From Chiridota heheva (taxonomy: Eukaryota > Echinodermata > Holothuroidea > Apodida > Chiridotidae): DNA of 64,000 bases. Positions 58,232-64,000 of the stretch are shown in pieces. The position numbers and the translations under genes were made by a program. Below the pieces are notes generated by a model. The model had not been told where the DNA came from. It did not search any database and saw only the letters and a list, made by a program, of their open reading frames with translations. How positions within the stretch are numbered: position 1 is the stretch's first letter; every line of letters begins with the position of its first letter. Where the stretch lies: NCBI GenBank assembly GCA_020152595.1, contig JAIGNY010001834.1, positions 378,501-442,500 on the forward strand, given 5' to 3'.

Positions 58232-61200
58232 ACAGTTAGGGATGATCAATCCTACTAAATGTGTGACTTCCATACACAGCAATTATTTATTTAAACTAAT
58301 TAGAAGTGGTCTCATAACTTGTGACTTCTAAGAAAACAACGATTACTGTCATTTATTTCGTTCTCCTTTTAAAAATGATCTCAGTGCTATAATATAATAT
58401 AGCTATACTGTTTCTTAATGCATTATCATTCATGGCGATAGAGTACCTATCTTTTTACAATCAATAATTTTCTCTTCTACTCATTTAGAATTTCATTTGC
58501 ATGAGATTTTGTAATCACTAAGAATTCTCCCATGTTTTGCTTGTATGCAACAATCTGATTTTTGTTTTCTTTTGTGAAATGACTGCCCATTCACGCACGA
58601 AAAGCAATTCTATAACAATAAAACCACACAAGATAATGCCTTTATAAAATAATTGAAAACGCTTGACAACCAAAAAAAAAATAGCTTGTCAAAATGAAAA
58701 TGATATGCCCAAAGACTCGTTACTTCAGATCGTATTTTTACCTGCTTATTGATTACTCCTAAAGTCTTAATAGAAGTACATCATGGTAACGTATAATTTT
58801 CTTTAACAACCACTTTACAGAAGCAGTGATTTAATGGTCTATATTGATTAGAACAGACTTCTGCGGTGATCAGATCTTTAAAAAAAACGTTGCTTTGCGT
58901 AAAGTAATTTTGCCTTTGGACTGTTTGAACATTTAATTTTTGCGCAGAAAGTTACATTTATCTGTTTATGGTATGTAAATGGAGGATTAAGGAATTAAAA
59001 GTTAAACGGCGAAGAAGCTTCAGATAATGTATTGAACACATTTAGCAGCTTGGGTGTAGCCAGGGATCGATCGTTTGCCCCTAACAGTTTCCAAAAGTAT
59101 AAAAGGATAATCCTTGCCAAAAGTCCATAAATTTGCTAAGGGGTCCAAATTTTGATGCAATTTCCATTTTTGTACACTCTACTGTGCAATTTAGCCTCCA
59201 AACAGGTTAAAGACCTCAATTTGGAATTAATTTACGCTATCTGCATTTTATTCGCTTTACGACCCCCTTACCCCCTTCCTCACCGCCCCACCCCATACCA
59301 TCCACCCAATACCAAAAGCTGCATGGCTACAACCTCCATAATCGCATATAAATGTAAAAAGACATTACTAGCAGATAAGAAAACTGACGCCACACCTTTA
59401 GAATTGTTATTGTTTTATGTTTTTTTTTTAATTGGAAATTAACACAATAATTTTCAAGTTACTGACGTAAGAAACTTTATTATATTACTGGTGCTAACTA
59501 ACAGTTAAAACCCTGAATCAATGTTTCACTTGGCGGCAAAGTATAGGGGAAACCTGAATTTATAACATTCAGTGTTAGTCTAGTTTCAGATGATACCGAG
59601 GATACAAATTATGTCTCACCATGTAGAAATGACTTGTGTGGATCAGTCAACGGCGGAAGGCTGGTCCCCTCATCCTCCTTCTCTTAAAAATTTCCATTGA
59701 TACATTTTAAAGAAAACTAATGAAATCAATAAACGCTTTTACGAATCGTTCATTTTCTCTGACAAGATTTTCAGCTTCACAATAAAATACATACGACTTT
59801 AAGGAATGTAATGTCACAGCTAGTCTGATTTCACTATACGATATACACAAACCATGAGACATAACTTTAAACTTGAATACCCTCGTAACGGAATAAGATA
59901 TCTAAGTTCTTTCTTTAGTAGGCCTATTACGTTTGTATAACTTAGATAAACGTAACTGACCACTAAGATAATTCTTGAAAACCCATTTAAATCGCAAATA
60001 ATTATGATTAAGTTATAAATTGATAGGTTCTGCAGAAATTGTAAGTTTTAATATAAATAGTTACTTTCATTTTTTTCTTCTTCAAATTGTTGTAACTAAT
60101 TCCATACGTTTATTTGTTGTTTATTGCACTGCCATAATTTTTGCTTTAAATTTGTTATAGTTTGATAATACTATAATTTCTTCCCTTTTTTTGTTCGGAT
60201 TTATACACCGTTTTTCATTTAAATACAAACATTTTAAATAAAAGAAAAGGCGCAACTGTAAATTCGGCATCCAGGAAAAAGCTTTGAAAAATATCCACTA
60301 TAGGCCTACTTAAATCGTCTTTTTAATCACTTGGCAACTCATGACTTTTTGCTGTAGTTATTGTTCACAGCTAATGCATGTCTTTTCTTCACTGACAATG
60401 TACACGATTTACAGCCTTATTCAACAGAGCGACTCCGAGCTTCTGTTTTTTTTTTCATATTCTAAAAGCTTGGTAAACAATACTTAAATTGCAATTCAAA
60501 TCTATGGAATCATCGAGACTCGCAACATTTTTTTTTAATTACAGGCCATTCATCTTGATTAATTGTGGCGGCGTACATTTTTATTCCCAAACGATTTTGA
60601 TTGGTCTATCAATGTAAGTGCAAATTGCGCTGTTGTGTTTTGTCCAATAAAATCATACAAATGGAAATATATTTATCTCCACGTTAGAAACGATATCTGG
60701 CCTTTAAAGTATATTTTATTGATAAAAGTTCAATTTGTTTGTAATTAATTTCAAAGTAAGCGATGTGGGTATACGTAATGTCTCAGTAAGTATTAACTTG
60801 TTTAACTTGCAGTATCTAAGATAAACTGTACACACGTGCAGAAAAAAACAACAGTTATGCTAAATATTGTTGTAGTATTTAACATTGTTTTGATGAAAGA
60901 ACCTAATTGTTTACAAACATCAGGTATTCCACTGCATTTCTGTTAAGTAGAGAATTATTCTGAAGGTTTCGGTGTAAGATGCATTTTACAATGTTTAATC
61001 AATAACAAACTTCGAAACTGCAAGATAGGAATTTGTGTGCAACGAGCAGTACGACAAAGAAGAACGTGACGCTCGAAATAGGTCGTGATTTATTTTCAAT
61101 CAAGCACTTAAGTGATGCCATAATTTATAAAGCAAAAAACTCAATATAGATTTAGTGTAAGTCGCTGAGAATACAGACGTTCAAGACGTACTATTAAGAT

Positions 61201-61640
61201 ATCATCATATTATCCATCTAATGATTTGTTTATACTTTTGCTTTTTCGGAAATAAGTTTAGATGGTGTTCTACCATTTCTATCATAATCAACAACATCTG
61301 ATGTCCGTAGACGGAATAGTAAAAGCAGCTTTGACAATGTAGTTTTATCCATCGTGAGTTGTTGGATCTCGTTTGATAGATTCCTATGTCTTTGGCAATG
61401 ATGTCGGGATAAAACATCCTTCTACTACAATTTGGGTGTCCACCAGAAGGTTCTCAGAACATCGAATAAGAAATCGATTGATCGTTTGTTAGTAAGCAGG
61501 GTCTAGCAAATTGTTAACGTTGCCATTTTAAATTCTCTGATAAAGGAAACTGTACAGACTGTGCTATAAACATTTATTCTTTCTTTACCCATTTTTCTTA
61601 TGATCTATATTTGATTGGAAAACTATTCTGTTTTGTTATA
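58232..61640. other. Gene-free stretch upstream of the receptor gene
   Basis: No exon recognised. A diverged arm of the TTAA family is present at about 59745-59965. The region should contain the promoter and 5' UTR of the receptor gene, but I could not identify them. A polypyrimidine stretch followed by CTGTAG at 61641-61646 could be a splice acceptor for an upstream non-coding exon. Confidence 0.4.
59745..59965 (-). mobile_element. Diverged arm of the TTAA inverted-repeat family
   Basis: Contains AATGTCACAGCTAGTCTGATTTCA, ACTTTAAACTTGAATACC, GTAACGGAATAAGAT and TTCTTTCTT in family order. Confidence 0.6.
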
Positions 61641-61665
61641 CTGTAGAGTTTTACATCCATGCACG

Positions 61666-62025
61666 ATGAATCCTCAATTTCCTGTCATGCAATGCGGTAA
61701 AAGAAAGGGAATTTACTCTCGCCTGTCCGTTTTACTTTTCTTATTTCATATGCACCACTATGAGTTTAGTGCAGCACTGGATACGACTTTGTCGCCTATA
61801 AATAACACCACTTCTGTATTTTCCGAGGATGGTTCCGAAATATCTACAACAGAATCAGTTGAAACAAAGAAATTACCCATTTATCTTGGTGGGTTTTTCT
61901 CCTTCGGTGGTATTTGGGATGGCAGTGGAATTCTTGTTGCTGTTGAACTTGCACTAGAACAAGTGAACAACAGAACCGATATGTTGTATGGTTACGAGCT
62001 ACGGTTAGTGCCTGGAAATTCTAAG
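61666..62025 (+). CDS. GABA-B-receptor-like class C GPCR, first coding exon
   Basis: 120 codons from the first true ATG in frame to donor GTAAAA. An open frame extends to 61615 only through a TTG. The N terminus (MNPQFPVMQCGKRKGIYSRL then SVLLFLFHM) looks like a signal peptide with a basic n-region. A Ser/Thr-rich, N-glycosylation-prone stretch (NNTTSVF) follows. Then comes LPIYLGGFFSFGGIWDGSG and VAVELALEQVNNRTDML and YELRLVPGNSK, the first lobe of the Venus-flytrap domain as in GABBR1 (positions corresponding to IYIGALFPMSGGW and AVEMALEDVNSRRDIL). The receptor family couples extracellular ligand binding to G proteins at the plasma membrane. No sushi domains are encoded. Whether it is a true GABBR1, GABBR2 or a lineage-specific orphan cannot be decided from this part. 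Confidence 0.9.
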
Positions 62026-62199
62026 GTAAAACACTGTTTTATTTACATGGCTTATATAAATGGGGGCTACATGTAGCCTCAGGCCGCTTCCCATTAACTG
62101 ATTAACGGACCAGGATGTTTATTCCTTCTGTCGAATGTTTACTCTATCAAAAACATTACAACAAATAATTAGGCTAATATTTTTCGTACATCTGCCGGG

Positions 62200-62462
62200 G
62201 ACAAGCCATAGTCGTTTAAATCTTGGTACAAGCCCTAGTCGTTCAAATCTTGGGAGTTCCCCTGTCTATCGATTACAGAGAGGAGGGACTTATGACATAT
62301 ATGGGAAAAGTGGTCAATGGTTGGGTGGCGTCACTGTCCTTCAGAGGGCCATAATCCTGATGATAGGATATTCACCCCTGCCTGATTAACTGAAGAGTTC
62401 TCGGAAAAGCTTGTTACTTCGGTGTCCATCCACTTTCAGTCCTGGCATATCCATTGGGTCCA
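62200..62462 (+). mobile_element. Copy of the 11949 SINE family, 3' part, with a 27-bp duplication
   Basis: From GGTTGGGTGGCGTCACTGTC to CATTGGGTCCA it parallels 12136-12288. In front, ACAAGCCATAGTCGTTTAAA and ACAAGCCCTAGTCGTTCAAA form a 27-bp tandem pair. The A and B box head is not preserved. Confidence 0.65.
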
Positions 62463-63029
62463 CACCGAAAACAAGTCAAAGGTGACTTACGTGTGCTATC
62501 CCTGTGCCTAAAAGTGTAAAGCTAATATACTGATATACCCGATCTGGTGTTGGTAAGCCAAGATAAGGTAAGACATTCTCTGTTATAGAAAAAAAAAGGC
62601 CACATTTTAGGGAAATAAGAACCCCTTCCACATTACCTGCTACATACGACAGAATCGCATTGGTAAATATTATTTCCCTCAGAAGTTGTTAAACACTTTG
62701 TAAAGTTAATAATGGTTTGCAAATTTCTCATTTCACCCTCCCAACGGCCGGGGCAGTTGATATTCAACAGAGGAGATACAAACATCACTGGAGCTTTTTT
62801 CCCTTTCCATCACTTGCCACGTATCTGCATCAATGCACTAGATGCTACGATATGTGACTAGTGCTCCCGTAAAGAACATTTACCCTCGTAGGTTGTTCTA
62901 ACCGTTTATCTGTAGCAATGAAGAAACAAAACAAATCGATGTTTCAGACACTTCCACGTATTAGAAAGCTGACGCTCAGGCAATTTGTCGGGAAAGTCCA
63001 TCGTCATCTTAGTCCATTATGAGTCATGG

Positions 63030-63515
63030 CTGACTCTTTGTGACTCTTTAGTGATAAAGTTCCAACTTTGTCTATCCAGGGTTTAATAGTCGGCCACACT
63101 CAGGGACATGCCCGTCACAAATTGGATACTAACAGTCTATACCATCAGTCATCGTTTACGTCTGCTTTATACATGACCCTAGAGAAGAATCTTCTCAAGG
63201 TTGTCTCCTCCTCTTCTTGAAACATGACCATATTTTTGGAAGTTTGTTCCTGTCAATCCTCTGGCACAAGGTGAGCTCATCGCTGATCATGCCTCTGACA
63301 TATCTCTGAATTTATGCTCCTTCCAAGAATTTTTCAACATCTTACGCCGACACCTCATCTCAAAATCTTGAATTCCGATTCTGTATGCATTTCCGACAGC
63401 CCATGTCTCTGATCCATAGATGGTAATTAGGAAGACAAAAGATTTCATAACATGAATTTGTGTAGGTTTAGATATTCCTGTCATGAAGTTTGTCTCGAAA
63501 TACCGTATCCACAAT
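63030..63515 (-). mobile_element. LINE fragment, C-terminal to reverse transcriptase core
   Basis: The - strand frame 63514-63287 encodes QIHVMKSFVFLITIYGSETW, then FEMRCRRKMLKNSWKEHKF. YGSETW and FE-RCRRKML are typical of the region after the RT palm in RTE/L1-like LINEs. A further stretch to about 63180 reads ISDELTLCQRIDRNKL after a frameshift. It ends about 20 bp before the acceptor of the second receptor exon. Confidence 0.8.
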
Positions 63516-63536
63516 TAATATTTTTACTCCACACAG

Positions 63537-63674
63537 TGTGATGCTGGGTTTGGAACAAGGGCGCTCTTTGACCATGTCCACCATCATCCAATCAAGCACA
63601 TTCTAATCGGTCCTGCGTGTTCAACATCTGCCATGTCAGTTGCTCGCGCATCCCACTATTGGAATCTTATAACA
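63537..63674 (+). CDS. GABA-B-receptor-like class C GPCR, second exon
   Basis: 138 nt, 46 codons, between acceptor CTCCACACAG and donor GTAATG, phase 0 on both sides. It encodes CDAGFGTRALFDHVHHHPIK and then ILIGPACSTSAMSVA and HYWNLIT. SKCD across the junction and the GPACSTS loop match GABBR SKCDPG and PGCSSVS. In GABBR1 a serine in that loop contacts the ligand, and the serine is kept here. The gene continues past position 64000. Confidence 0.92.
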
Positions 63675-63755
63675 GTAATGGTCATGTATCTTGTTTTTTA
63701 TTTGATTGATTGACCATTTAAAGTTTTCATTTGTAATGAATTATATTTTTCGCTA

Positions 63756-64000
<245 letters not shown>

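Larger units (their letters stand above)
62026..63536 (+). other. Intron 1 of the receptor gene
   Basis: 1511 bp with GT...AG ends. It contains a SINE-related segment (62200-62462) and a LINE fragment (63030-63515), described separately. Positions 62464-63030 show nothing recognisable. Confidence 0.8.

Noticed and set aside
61615-61665. Earlier start of the receptor exon at 61615
   Set aside because: The codon there is TTG, not ATG. The first ATG is at 61666, directly before a good signal peptide.

Overview
This 64 kb window is animal nuclear DNA. It contains spliced genes with GT-AG introns, intron and intergenic lengths of kilobases, retrotransposon fragments (DIRS, several LINEs), SINEs, MITEs and many minisatellites. 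The repeats (DIRS, L2/CR1-like and RNase-H LINEs, short TIR elements with 8-bp or TTAA target duplications, scattered TAGGCC motifs) and the proteins fit an invertebrate, perhaps a deuterostome such as an echinoderm or hemichordate. That placement is an inference. No sequence here fixes the species.

Three protein-coding genes can be supported. (1) The 3' end of a TPD52-family (tumour protein D52/D53/D54-like) gene lies on the + strand, with exons at 11710-11872 and 13683-13811. (2) A complete TAF5L gene (SAGA/PCAF-complex WD40 subunit) lies on the - strand from 55201 down to 29791. I resolved 14 coding exons by hand from splice sites, reading phase and family similarity; they total 1785 nt, or 594 codons plus stop. 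(3) The first two recognisable exons of a GABA-B-receptor-like class C GPCR lie on the + strand (61666-62025, 63537-63674), and the gene continues past the window. TAF5L and the receptor gene are divergent, about 6.5 kb apart. TPD52 and TAF5L are convergent, about 16 kb apart. Nothing suggests that the three products act in one pathway.

Layout: 1-3.5 kb, a putative TIR element and a decayed DIRS retrotransposon. 3.5-11.4 kb, a hAT-like MITE and four very different tandem arrays (70 bp, 82 bp, 24 bp, about 25 bp), three of them with strong dyad symmetry. 11.7-13.8 kb, TPD52 exons with a tRNA-derived SINE and microsatellites in the intron. 14-29.7 kb, gene-free DNA with two copies of a TTAA-flanked palindromic transposon family, an L2/CR1 LINE, a roughly 1.2 kb satellite and a hAT-like MITE with an apparent empty-site paralogue. 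29.8-55.2 kb, TAF5L, whose introns are swollen by minisatellites and LINE fragments. 55.2-61.6 kb, intergenic DNA with a (TA)n tract and a hAT-like MITE. 61.7-64 kb, the receptor exons, ending in a second (TA)n tract.

The most unusual feature is in TAF5L. Several introns carry minisatellites that touch splice sites. In two of them the repeat unit includes the 3' end of an exon together with its GT splice donor (exon 2 and the WD40 exon 11), giving arrays of decoy donors. I found no evidence of a novel multi-gene system. The interest of the window lies in repeat biology and in how this gene tolerates it.
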